A DNA stretch of 64,000 nucleotides from Litorivita sp040371945 (lineage in GTDB: Bacteria > Pseudomonadota > Alphaproteobacteria > Rhodobacterales > Rhodobacteraceae): assembly GCF_040371945.1 (NCBI RefSeq), contig NZ_BAABWS010000002.1, forward strand, positions 248,001 through 312,000, written 5' to 3'. The notes beneath the pieces are model-generated. The model made no database searches. It was not told the origin of the DNA and saw only the letters and a list, made by a program, of their open reading frames with translations. Below, piece by piece: positions 47,980-56,046 of this stretch; position 1 is the stretch's first letter; each line of letters opens with the position of its first letter. A program made the position numbers and the translations under genes.

Positions 47980-49854
47980 GTGAGAGGGCAACAGGCAAGG
48001 CAGCGCAAAGGCGCAGCGCAAGCGCCGCGCGACGTCGGCGTGCCCGCTGTTTTGGTGCTGGGCGCTTCGGGCAAGATGGGCGGCATGGTGATGCGCGCAT
48101 GGCGCGCCGCTCCGCCGCGCGGGTTCCGAGCGGTCTTTGCCGCGCGGGCGGCGGCGCTGGCTGCTGGAGCTGGGCATGTTGGCGCAGGGGGCGATGGCGC
48201 AGGACAAGACGGCGCAGGGCATGAGGGCGCAGGACATGAGGGCGCAGGACATGACGGGACGGGGCGCGATGGGCACAGGCCCGCGCCCCTGTCAGCGCCC
48301 GCGCCCGATGTGATCTCCTTGGAGGATCTGGAGGCGCAAATCGCCGCCGCAGATGCGCCGCGCTTCGATGTGGTGATCGCCCTGTGGGGCGTGACATCGG
48401 GGGCGGCGGAGGCGCTGGCGGCCAATACCGATCTGGCCCTGCGCGCGGTGGAGATTGCCCGTATGGTGGGGGCGCGGCGGGTGTTTCATGCCTCTTCCTC
48501 GGCGGTCTATGCCCCTGCGCCGCAGCTATTGACCGAGACCGCGCCCTGCGCGCCCTTGGGCGCCTACGGGGCGGCGAAACTGGCGATGGAGGCCGCCATC
48601 GGGCAGGTGGCGCAGGCCGATCCGGACGGGCCGCAACAGGTGATCTTGCGCTTTGCCAATCTGGCGGGCGGCGACAGCCTCTTTGCCGCGATGGAGCGCG
48701 CCAAGGCCGCCGCCCGCGCGGGCGGCGCGGGCCGAACAGGCGGCAAGGCGCAGATCACCCTTGACCGTTTCGCCGATGGCCAAGGCCCGCGCCGCAGCTA
48801 TATCGCCCCGCATGATCTGGCCCGCGCGCTGGAGGTGTTGAGCACCGCGCCGCTTGAGGGCGCGCAGGCGGGCATGCAGGCGGGCGCGCCATTGGTGATC
48901 AATTGCGCCGCTGGCGGGGCCATCTCGATGGAAGACATCGCCCGCGCCGCAGGGGTTGATGTTGCTTGGCGGCCCGCCCCCGAAGGCGCGGCGCAATGCG
49001 TGGCGCTGGACGTGAGGCAACTGGCGCAATACGCGCCCGATCTGGCCGCCGCGCGCAGCGGCGCCGATATCGCCGCGCAGGTCGAAGCCGATCGCGCGCG
49101 CGCCGCGCCGCCGCCCCGTGCAGCCGCAAGACCCGCCGCCGAACCGCGCCCCGATCCGGCCAGTGATCCGACGCCTGAACCGGAGCGTGATCCGGCCCGT
49201 GAACCGGCCCGCGCTCTCGCCCCGCCGATGCCCGCCTCCAAACGCGCGATGGATCTGTTTTGGGCATTGGTGCTGGCGGTGTTGCTTGGCCCCTTGATCC
49301 TCGCGGTGGCGCTGGCGGTCTTGCTGCTCGACGGGCGGCCGGTGCTCTATATCGCGCCGCGCATGCGCACGCTGGATCACGAATTCGGCCTGTGGAAATT
49401 TCGCACCATGCGCGCCGATCCCGCCGACAGCGGCGTATCGGGCGGCGACAAAAGCCACCGGATCACCCGCAGCGGGGCGTTCTTGCGCCGCTACCGTCTG
49501 GATGAATTGCCCCAGCTGTGGAACATCGCACGCGGCGATATCAGCTTTGTCGGCCCGCGCCCGCCGCTGCGGCGCTATGTCGAGCAATTCCCCGCCCTAT
49601 ATGCGCAGGTGCTGCGCGCGCGCCCGGGTGTGACCGGATTGGCCACGCTGGCCTTCCACGCGCGCGAAGAGGCTTTGCTGGCGCCGTGCAAAACCGCCCA
49701 AGAGACCGAAGAGGTCTATACCCGCCGCTGTATCCCCGCCAAGGCGCGGCTTGATCTGATCTATCAGGCGCGGCGCTCGAATTGTTGGGATCACTGGCTG
49801 ATTCTCGCCACGGTTTTGCGCCGTCTGCCCCTGCGCGGCCCGCGCGCGCGCTGA
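47980..49854 (+). CDS. Fused SDR epimerase/reductase and phosphoglycosyl transferase
   Basis: Unusual two-enzyme protein of 624 residues. Residues about 20-370 are a short-chain dehydrogenase with the Rossmann motif VLVLGASGKMGG and the catalytic YGAAK, after SSSAVYAP. Residues about 420-615 are a bacterial sugar transferase: membrane segment, then LWKFRTMRADP and DELPQLWNIARGDISFVGPR. A Gly/Ala/His/Asp-rich insert (about 65-95, repeated GAGHEG) interrupts the first domain, and a Pro/Arg/Ala linker joins the two. The transferase would put a sugar phosphate on undecaprenyl phosphate; the reductase could make that sugar. GTG at 47980 with AAGGAG upstream is the start. Confidence 0.8.
   Translation: MRGQQARQRKGAAQAPRDVGVPAVLVLGASGKMGGMVMRAWRAAPPRGFRAVFAARAAALAAGAGHVGAGGDGAGQDGAGHEGAGHEGAGHDGTGRDGHRPAPLSAPAPDVISLEDLEAQIAAADAPRFDVVIALWGVTSGAAEALAANTDLALRAVEIARMVGARRVFHASSSAVYAPAPQLLTETAPCAPLGAYGAAKLAMEAAIGQVAQADPDGPQQVILRFANLAGGDSLFAAMERAKAAARAGGAGRTGGKAQITLDRFADGQGPRRSYIAPHDLARALEVLSTAPLEGAQAGMQAGAPLVINCAAGGAISMEDIARAAGVDVAWRPAPEGAAQCVALDVRQLAQYAPDLAAARSGADIAAQVEADRARAAPPPRAAARPAAEPRPDPASDPTPEPERDPAREPARALAPPMPASKRAMDLFWALVLAVLLGPLILAVALAVLLLDGRPVLYIAPRMRTLDHEFGLWKFRTMRADPADSGVSGGDKSHRITRSGAFLRRYRLDELPQLWNIARGDISFVGPRPPLRRYVEQFPALYAQVLRARPGVTGLATLAFHAREEALLAPCKTAQETEEVYTRRCIPAKARLDLIYQARRSNCWDHWLILATVLRRLPLRGPRAR
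48181..48255. repeat. 15-bp tandem repeat in the SDR domain insert
   Basis: Five 15-base units start at 48181, 48196, 48211, 48226 and 48241 (typical GGCGCAGGACATGAG). They keep the frame and code for GAGHE/GAGQD pentapeptides. The number of units could vary without a frameshift. Confidence 0.85.
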
Positions 49855-50163
49855 GCAAATTCGGGGGGCCGCATGCGCTCGCCGTGCGTGATTTTGCCGA
49901 ATTCCTATACGCCAGCGTCCATAATCGCCGCATTGCAGCAATTTTCCGCTCAAAGACGCTAAGTCAGGCTTGATTCCACCACCCGTTAACTATCTTTTAA
50001 GGATATATGTTGATGCATATGACCACCGGAAACGGGTGATGTTCGGGCGCTGCGGCGCCTATGACCGTCGCCGGCGCTTGTGGTTATTGCTTGGGTGGCC
50101 GTCGACCATGCGCCTCGTTCGACGGAGAATTATGCCGATTTTATGCGGCTTTAGGGGATAGTA
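49855..50163 (+). other. 309-base region before the dehydratase gene
   Basis: No gene is seen. It contains an exact TTAA-N7-TTAA sequence at 49986-50000, a palindrome-like ATGCATAT stretch near 50013, and the AGGGGAT ribosome site at about 50153 for the TTG start of the dehydratase gene. It is more AT-rich than its surroundings, as expected for a promoter region. Confidence 0.5.
49986..50000 (+). promoter_or_regulatory. CtrA-like binding site
   Basis: TTAACTATCTTTTAA fits the TTAA-N7-TTAA consensus of the alphaproteobacterial cell-cycle regulator CtrA exactly. It lies 164 bases before the dehydratase start in the only AT-rich part of this region. Such a pattern occurs by chance less often in high-GC DNA, but it is short. 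Confidence 0.45.
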
Positions 50164-52131
50164 TTGGATCACAGACAGGCCAATTCACTTTCGGGTCCGG
50201 CGGTGTTGCGCTGGGGCTATCAATGGCTGGTTGCACTGCGCCCCTCGCACAAACGGCTGATCTTCCTCAGCTTGGACGCGCTTTGGGTGCTGACCGCGTT
50301 TTTCGTCGCACTCAAATTGGTCGGGCGTGTGCCCGAGGGGTTCGGCTTGGGCGGCATGATCGCCTATCTGTCGGTTCTGGTGCCCGTGGGCGTGAGCTTG
50401 ACGGTGCTGATGGGGCTGGACCGGATCAAATTGAACGCCTACGAGCTGCGCGCCGCGAAGCTCTCGGCCATCGTCGCCAGCGTGACCGCCCTATGCGGTG
50501 TGGCGCTCAGCGCGGTCTGGTCGGGCGGCTTGCACGAAGAGGTGATGGCCGTATTCTTCATGGTTCTGATGATCCTTTTGGGCACCTCGCGGGTGATCAT
50601 GCGCGAGGTGGTTTTGGCGCTTTACCGCAGCGCCGGACATCGCAAACGGGTGTTGATTTATGGCGCGGGCCAAACCGGCAGGCAGCTTGCCGCCGCGCTG
50701 AGCACCGATGACGCCATTTTGCCCGTCGGCTTTATCGACGCCAATCCGACGCTGCAAAGCCTGACGTTCAACGGGCTGCGCGTCTATGCGCCCAGCCGCA
50801 TCCGCGATCTGTTCCAAGCGGGCAGCTTTGACCGCGTGGTGCTGGCCATGCCCTCGGTCAGCGCGCCGGTGCAGGCCAAATTGGCCCGCGAATTGCGCGA
50901 CCTCGGCTGCGAGGTTTACGCCGTGCCCGCCTTTGCCGATATGATGGAGGACACCGAATTGCGCCGCCGCACCGTGCCGGTCAATTCGGCCGAGCTTTTG
51001 GGTCGCGCCTCCTTGTCGGCGGACCTGCCTGCGGTGACCGAAACCTATAGCGGCAAATCGGTGCTGGTGACCGGTGCAGGCGGCTCTATCGGTTCGGAGC
51101 TGTGCCGACAGTTGCTTTCCAGCGCGCCGCGCCGCCTTGTGATTTTCGACCATAGCGAACTGGCGCTCTATACGATCGAACGCGAAATGCGCGAGCTTTT
51201 GGCGCAAATGGACCACGGCGCGGGGCCTGCGCCCGAGGTGGTGCCGATGCTCGGCTCGGTCACCGACGCGATGTTGGTGCGCGGGGTGATGATGACGCAA
51301 AAGATCGACATCGTGCTGCATGCGGCGGCCTATAAACATGTGCCGATGGTCGAACATAACCCCGTCGAGGGACTGCGCAACAATGTGATGGGCACGCGGA
51401 TCGTGGCCGAGGCCGCGCGCGAGGCTGGGGCAGAGCAATTTATCCTGATCTCCACCGATAAGGCGGTGCGCCCGACCTCGATCATGGGGTCGTCCAAACG
51501 GCTGGCTGAAATGCTGGTCCAAGACCTTGCAACCCGCGCCGAAAAGACCCGCTATTCCATCGTGCGTTTTGGCAATGTGCTCGGCTCTTCCGGCTCGGTC
51601 ATCCCCTTGTTCGAAGAGCAGATCGCCCGCGGCGGCCCCGTGACGGTGACCCATGAGGATGTGACGCGCTATTTCATGACCATCGCCGAGGCGGTGCGTC
51701 TGGTGCTTTTGACCGGCGCTTTTGCGCGCGGCGGCGATGTCTTTGTGCTCGATATGGGCGAGCAGGTTTCAATCCTGAAAATCGCGCGGCAGATGATCGA
51801 GGCGACGGGCCACCGCGTGCGTGATGCGCAGACGCCCCATGGCGATATCGAATTGGTGATCACCGGCCTGCGCCCGGGTGAAAAGATGCATGAAGAACTG
51901 CTGATCGGGTCGGATATGTTGACCACGCCGCATCCGAAGATCCTGCGCGCGCAAGAGCAATGCCCGAGCCAGCTTGGCATGGCGACAGCTTTGGCCGAGT
52001 TGCGCCGCGCCATCGAGGCCCGCGACGATGCGATGGCCCGCGCGGTGATCGCCGCTTGGGTCGAGCGGGACGGCAGCGAAGGCGAGGGTGCGCCCTTGGC
52101 CATTGTTTCAAACGAGAAAAGCGCCTCCTAA
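50164..52131 (+). CDS. Nucleoside-diphosphate sugar 4,6-dehydratase, FlaA1/PglF/CapD type
   Basis: Membrane protein of 655 residues. Four N-terminal helices (about 30-130) precede a CoA-binding-like Rossmann domain (KRVLIYGAGQTGRQ at about 160). The extended SDR dehydratase domain follows from about 297 (VLVTGAGGSIGSELCRQLL). The catalytic region is of the long FlaA1/PglF type, with SSKRLAEMLVQ and GNVLGSSGSV. It makes a 4-keto-6-deoxy-HexNAc nucleotide sugar, the precursor of QuiNAc or related sugars. TTG at 50164 with AGGGGAT upstream is used as start. The upstream fusion protein could use its product. Confidence 0.85.
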   Translation: MDHRQANSLSGPAVLRWGYQWLVALRPSHKRLIFLSLDALWVLTAFFVALKLVGRVPEGFGLGGMIAYLSVLVPVGVSLTVLMGLDRIKLNAYELRAAKLSAIVASVTALCGVALSAVWSGGLHEEVMAVFFMVLMILLGTSRVIMREVVLALYRSAGHRKRVLIYGAGQTGRQLAAALSTDDAILPVGFIDANPTLQSLTFNGLRVYAPSRIRDLFQAGSFDRVVLAMPSVSAPVQAKLARELRDLGCEVYAVPAFADMMEDTELRRRTVPVNSAELLGRASLSADLPAVTETYSGKSVLVTGAGGSIGSELCRQLLSSAPRRLVIFDHSELALYTIEREMRELLAQMDHGAGPAPEVVPMLGSVTDAMLVRGVMMTQKIDIVLHAAAYKHVPMVEHNPVEGLRNNVMGTRIVAEAAREAGAEQFILISTDKAVRPTSIMGSSKRLAEMLVQDLATRAEKTRYSIVRFGNVLGSSGSVIPLFEEQIARGGPVTVTHEDVTRYFMTIAEAVRLVLLTGAFARGGDVFVLDMGEQVSILKIARQMIEATGHRVRDAQTPHGDIELVITGLRPGEKMHEELLIGSDMLTTPHPKILRAQEQCPSQLGMATALAELRRAIEARDDAMARAVIAAWVERDGSEGEGAPLAIVSNEKSAS

Positions 52132-52536
52132 CGCCCTTTGGCGCGGGCCTTTTGGCGCGAGCCTCTGGGCGCGGGCGCGTGCGGTCTCATCCTTGCTCAA
52201 CATTGGATCGGCGTGGCTGCGCCCTGTTCTCGACCGGCACCAGCACGGGGTCGAGGCACGGGGCGAGGCGCGCGCAAGCCGCGCCGCGCCCTGCGCCTGT
52301 GATGAGACTTAGGCAAACGTGCCTGTCTGAGCGGGGCGGGGGCGGCGACAGGTCCGGCGCGGACAAGCCGCGCCGCAGTCATCGCAGGAGGCCCCGCAAC
52401 GGCTGTCCCCGCAATCGCTTCGGGCTTGGCTGCGCCCATATGTGGCGCGCGCCTTGCCATGCACGCGCCTTGCCAGGCAAAAGGCCGGCGGCATTTCTGC
52501 CACCGGCCTCGGGGGTCGCGCGTTAGGGCCTGCGGA
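52132..52536. other. 405-base GC-rich gap after the dehydratase gene
   Basis: No convincing gene. The left part has a degenerate repeat of about 15 bases (three copies of GGCGCGxGCCT-like sequence, 52139-52180). The right end holds the terminator of the Bax-inhibitor gene on the minus strand. The rest is featureless GC-rich sequence with short, unsupported open frames. Confidence 0.5.
52479..52508 (-). terminator. Terminator of the Bax-inhibitor gene
   Basis: On the minus strand GGCCGGTGGCA (52508-52498) pairs with TGCCGCCGGCC (52493-52483) around a GAAA tetraloop and is followed by TTTT. It is a textbook intrinsic terminator 28 bases after the gene. Confidence 0.88.
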
Positions 52537-53256
52537 TTATTCGCGGTTGCCCAGAAGGTTCAAGAGCATCATGAACATGTTGATGAAGTTCAAGTAGAGG
52601 TTCAGCGCGCCCATGATGGCGGATTTGCCGAGCCACTCGCTGTCGCCATGCATGGCGTGGGCGAGGTAAGTGTTCTTGATGTTTTGCGTGTCATAGGCGG
52701 TCAGACCTGCAAAAATCAGCACGCCGATCACCGAGATGGCAAAGGCAATCGCACCCGAGCCAAGGAACATGTTCACAATCGACGCCACGATCAGGCCGAT
52801 CAGACCCATGATCAAAAAGCTGCCCCAACCGGAGATGTCTTTTTTGGTGGTATAGCCCCAAAGCGACAGGCCCGCGAAGGCAATCGAGGTCACGAGGAAG
52901 GTCTGCACAATCGAGAAATCGGTGTAGACTGCGAAGATATAGCTGATCGAAATGCCCATCACCGCCGAGAAGGCGTAGAAGAACAACTGCGCGCCAGCGG
53001 CGGAGAGTTTGTTGATCATCGCGCCAAAGGCAAACACCATGATCAGCGGCGCGAACATGATGATGTAGCGCGTGAAACCGGTGAAGAGCGCGCTGAGCAT
53101 CGCTTCATTCGTGCCGACGGCCCAAGATGCCAGTGCGGTGATCAGCAGACCTACGGACATGGTCCCGTAGACCTTGTTCATATGGGCGCGAAGCCCCTCG
53201 TCGATCGCTGCGGCGCGTGTGCCTGCCGCTGTCCGGATCGTGTTCAGTTCAGCCAT
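52537..53256 (-). CDS. Bax inhibitor-1 / YccA-family membrane protein
   Basis: Integral membrane protein of 239 residues with seven hydrophobic helices between about 30 and 235. The motif LTAYDTQNIK near residue 190 is the conserved aspartate region of BI-1/YccA (TMBIM) proteins, which act as pH-dependent Ca2+ leak channels or protease modulators. The N terminus AELNTIRTAAGTRAAAIDEGL is the usual soluble start in alphaproteobacteria. The ATG at 53256 has GGAGG upstream; a TTG directly before is less likely. It is transcribed alone, with a strong terminator. Confidence 0.9.
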   Translation of the reverse strand: MAELNTIRTAAGTRAAAIDEGLRAHMNKVYGTMSVGLLITALASWAVGTNEAMLSALFTGFTRYIIMFAPLIMVFAFGAMINKLSAAGAQLFFYAFSAVMGISISYIFAVYTDFSIVQTFLVTSIAFAGLSLWGYTTKKDISGWGSFLIMGLIGLIVASIVNMFLGSGAIAFAISVIGVLIFAGLTAYDTQNIKNTYLAHAMHGDSEWLGKSAIMGALNLYLNFINMFMMLLNLLGNRE

Positions 53257-53430
53257 CAAAGCCTCCGAAAAGTTAAAACTCGGGTGCGAAATGCACCTTT
53301 CTCGTCCAATATCGGGGCAGCATAGGGTATTTTCAAGAGAATTTCTGCAAGAAATTTAACGCGCCCGAGGCATAGGCAGCGCGGGGGCGGCGCGGGCGCG
53401 CGCGTCTCTTGATATCATGGCGCGGCGCAG

Positions 53431-53530
53431 AAAAAACAAGCCCCGCAAGGCGGCCGGTTCGGGGGATGGGACCGGAGCGCCAAACGGGGCTTTTGGGGGC
53501 GGGCGGGCCAAGAAAACAAGGCCCGCCGTA
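53431..53530 (-). ncRNA. Candidate small RNA or structured 3' UTR after the DUF1127 gene
   Basis: Directly after the DUF1127 stop, on its strand, two stable hairpins are seen. The first is GGCGGGCC/GGCCCGCC (53527-53502) with a ten-base loop. The second (53492-53438) is a long nested stem: AAGCCCCG with CGGGGCTT, then GGCG with CGCC and CCGGT with ACCGG. It closes on a C-rich 12-base loop (CCCATCCCCCGA) and ends in TGTTTTTT. In Rhodobacter sphaeroides a DUF1127 gene is followed by the CcsR stress-induced small RNAs, which have C-rich loops, so a processed RNA is plausible here. It is at least the terminator of the gene. Confidence 0.5.
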
Positions 53531-53542
53531 TAAGATCAGGCG

Positions 53543-53767
53543 TTATCCGCGCCAACCTTCGGGCGCGTTCCACACCGAGCGGCGCGCTTCGCGGGCGACA
53601 TCCGCAGGGGTCAGCCCCATGTCGCGCAGCGCGGCGCTATCAAGAGCGGCCAATTGGCGGCGCTGGCGGTGCAAGGCCATGGCGCGGGCAATGCGCGACA
53701 CGATTGCGGGTTTGGCTTCGGCACGGGCCGAGGCGGAGGAACGGGGCAGGGACAGGGAGAATGCCAT
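53543..53767 (-). CDS. DUF1127 small basic protein
   Basis: Protein of 74 residues. The DUF1127 (YjiS) motif is visible in the second half: RQLAALDSAALRDMGLTPADV followed by REARRSVWNAP. The N terminus MAFSLSLPRSS and the basic middle match stress-induced Rhodobacteraceae members, some of which bind RNA (CcaF1 in R. sphaeroides). The ATG at 53767 has AAAGGAT upstream. It is divergent from a LysR regulator over 126 bases. Strong hairpins, which may be a small RNA, follow the gene. Confidence 0.82.
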   Translation of the reverse strand: MAFSLSLPRSSASARAEAKPAIVSRIARAMALHRQRRQLAALDSAALRDMGLTPADVAREARRSVWNAPEGWRG

Positions 53768-53893
53768 GATCTTATCCTTTCGATATCGTGATGTGTTGGC
53801 GTTCAATGATTTGTTCTGTTGATATGTCTACGGAACTATGGCTAATATTGAAAACGAATAAATGTGCGGATTAACATCAAGGATAGTGATGAT

Positions 53894-54790
53894 ATGCGAA
53901 ATCTCGATATCACGACCCTACGCAGCTTTATGGCCGTGGCCGATCAAGGCGGGGTCACCCGCGCGGCGGGCTATTTGAACCTGACGCAATCGGCGGTCTC
54001 GATGCAGCTCAAGCGGCTCGAAGAGAGCTTGGATGCGGCTCTGATCGACCGCACGGGGCGCAAGGTCTCGCTCACCGGCGAGGGCGAATTGCTGCTCACC
54101 TATGCGCGCCGGATGGTGGCGCTCAATGACGAGGTGGTCGGCCGGTTGATGGAGACCTCCTATGAGGGTGAATTGGTCCTCGGGGTGCCCCATGACATCG
54201 TTTATCCGCAAATTCCGCAGGTCTTGAAACGCTTTAACGCCGCCTATCCGCGGGTCAAAGTGCATCTTAAATCCTCCTCCACCGTCAAGCTGCACGAGGC
54301 GATGGCGCGCGGCGAGGCCGATATCATCCTGACCACCGAGAGCCACGCCAAACCGGGGGGGCAATTGCTCACCGAGATGCCGCTGCGCTGGACGGGGGCA
54401 TTGGACGGGCAGGCGTGGCGCTGGCGTCCGCTGCGCTTGGCCTTTTGCGCCTTTTGCATTTTCCGCCCCATCGTTTTGGACAAGCTGGACGCGGCGGGGA
54501 TCGATTGGGAAATGGCGGTCGAATCGGATGATGACCGCGCCATCGAAGCGATGATCAGCTCCGATCTGGCGGTCGGGGCTTTGCTCGAAACCTCGATCCC
54601 GCCGCATCAGGAGGCGATCAATTGCGGCAATGCGCTGCCCGATCTGGGTGTGCAGCAGGTCAATATCTATAAGGGCGGCGCGCAAAATGACATGCGCGAC
54701 GCTTTGGCCGATGTGATCGGGCAGGTTTACCGCCACGGACCGGCCAGCGTGCCGGTCGGCGCCTCGCATCTGGCGGCGGTGTCGGGCTAG
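53894..54790 (+). CDS. LysR-family transcriptional regulator
   Basis: Regulator of 298 residues. The winged-helix domain covers 1-60 (MRNLDITTLRSFMAVADQGG, LTQSAVSMQLKRLEE). The ligand-binding domain follows (about 85-290). The ATG at 53894 follows AAGGATAGTG. It is divergent from the DUF1127 gene, which it might control, since LysR proteins often regulate a divergent neighbour. The substrate-binding pocket does not point to a known ligand. No LysR-type T-N11-A motif was fixed with confidence in the 126-base gap. Confidence 0.88.
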   Translation: MRNLDITTLRSFMAVADQGGVTRAAGYLNLTQSAVSMQLKRLEESLDAALIDRTGRKVSLTGEGELLLTYARRMVALNDEVVGRLMETSYEGELVLGVPHDIVYPQIPQVLKRFNAAYPRVKVHLKSSSTVKLHEAMARGEADIILTTESHAKPGGQLLTEMPLRWTGALDGQAWRWRPLRLAFCAFCIFRPIVLDKLDAAGIDWEMAVESDDDRAIEAMISSDLAVGALLETSIPPHQEAINCGNALPDLGVQQVNIYKGGAQNDMRDALADVIGQVYRHGPASVPVGASHLAAVSG

Positions 54791-54818
54791 GCGCCGCGCG
54801 CGCTGCCCCGCCGATCCG

Positions 54819-55778
54819 TCAGGGGGTGATCACCACCTTGCCGGTCGAGGCGCGGCTGCGCAAAAGCTCAAGCCCTTCGCCCGCCTGCTCCAGCGGCAGC
54901 ACATGGCTGACATGGGGTTTGATCTTGCCCGCCTCATACCACGCGAACAGCGTTGCAAGGCTGCGCGTGATCACCTCGGGGCGGAATTTGAGATAGCCGC
55001 CCCAGTAAAAGCCCAGCAGATCGATGTTTTTCACCAACATATGGTTGGGTTTGACGCGTGGCACATCGCCCGAGGCAAAGCCGATGATCAATATCCGCGC
55101 CTCGGGGTTGCAGGCGCGAAAGGCGGCCTCGAACTGGTCCCCGCCCACCGGATCATAGACCACATCCGCCCCGCCAAGCGCCTTGACCGCCTCGCGGATG
55201 TCTTGGGTTTTCGCGTCGATCAAATGATCCGCCCCTGCGGCTTTGGCCGCCTCCAGCTTGTCCGCGCCGCGCGCACAGGCGATCACCGTCGCGCCCATCA
55301 ATTTGCCGATCTCCACCGCCGTCAGGCCCACGCCCCCCGCCGCGCCAAGCACCAAAAGCGTCTCGCCCGCCTGCAAACGCGCCTTATGTTCAAGCGCCAC
55401 ATGCGAGGTGCCATAAGCAATCTGCATCGCCGCCGCATCGATGTCGCTCATGACATCGGGCACCTTCACGGCGCGCGCCGCATCGAACACGCCATAGTCC
55501 GCCAAACCGCCGCTGCCGCCAAACACCGCCACGCGATCGCCAATGGCAATGCCGCTTACCCCTTCGCCGATCTCTTCGACGGTGCCCGCGATCTCCATGC
55601 CCAATGTGAAAGGCGCCTGGGGAGTGTCTTGATATTCGCCCCGCTGCATCAGAAGATCAGCAAAGTTGAGACCACAAGCACCGATTCGCACGCCGATCTG
55701 ACCTGCTTGTGGCCGTGGCGGGCGAAGTTCCGCCATGACAGCCTGAGTTTTCGGCGAGAGAACCTGATATGCGCGCAT
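54819..55778 (-). CDS. NADPH:quinone oxidoreductase, zeta-crystallin/QOR type
   Basis: Medium-chain dehydrogenase of 319 residues without the zinc site, as in QOR enzymes. The N-terminal GroES-like domain contains CGLNFADLLMQRGEY. The NADPH-binding motif GAAGGVGLTAVEIGK lies near residue 150, and DVVYDPVGGDQFEAA follows. It reduces quinones or enones with NADPH. The ATG at 55778 has GAGGAAG upstream. It is convergent with the LysR gene and divergent from the HTH gene. The enoyl side of the family is also possible. Confidence 0.87.
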   Translation of the reverse strand: MRAYQVLSPKTQAVMAELRPPRPQAGQIGVRIGACGLNFADLLMQRGEYQDTPQAPFTLGMEIAGTVEEIGEGVSGIAIGDRVAVFGGSGGLADYGVFDAARAVKVPDVMSDIDAAAMQIAYGTSHVALEHKARLQAGETLLVLGAAGGVGLTAVEIGKLMGATVIACARGADKLEAAKAAGADHLIDAKTQDIREAVKALGGADVVYDPVGGDQFEAAFRACNPEARILIIGFASGDVPRVKPNHMLVKNIDLLGFYWGGYLKFRPEVITRSLATLFAWYEAGKIKPHVSHVLPLEQAGEGLELLRSRASTGKVVITP

Positions 55779-55911
55779 GTCTTCCTCGTTTTCTTTTGCT
55801 ATCAGGTATTTGTCCCAAATTTGCCACCGGAGCAAGGCTCGCGGAGTGGAACGTGATTTAGGTTAATACCGCATAGATTGCATCTCAAAGGTATAGGGAC
55901 ACGTTTTTAGG

Positions 55912-56015
55912 GTGTTCATTCGCGTCAGTGGCGAGTAAAGTGGGTTTCAGAAATCGGTTTGTGTTGTTGATTGTGCTTTTGGGCTGGGTGGTCTGGGGGG
56001 CATTCGCGTGAACAC
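55912..56015. promoter_or_regulatory. Paired repeats in the HTH gene promoter region
   Basis: GTGTTCA (55912-55918) and TGAACAC (56009-56015) form an inverted pair about 90 bases apart. The sequence CATTCGCGT occurs as a direct repeat at 55917-55925 and 56001-56009. They bracket an AT-rich stretch before the HTH gene and could be sites for a dimeric or looping regulator. Confidence 0.35.
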
Positions 56016-56046
56016 AAAGCGCAACTGTTAGTGAAGGAGCAAGGCT

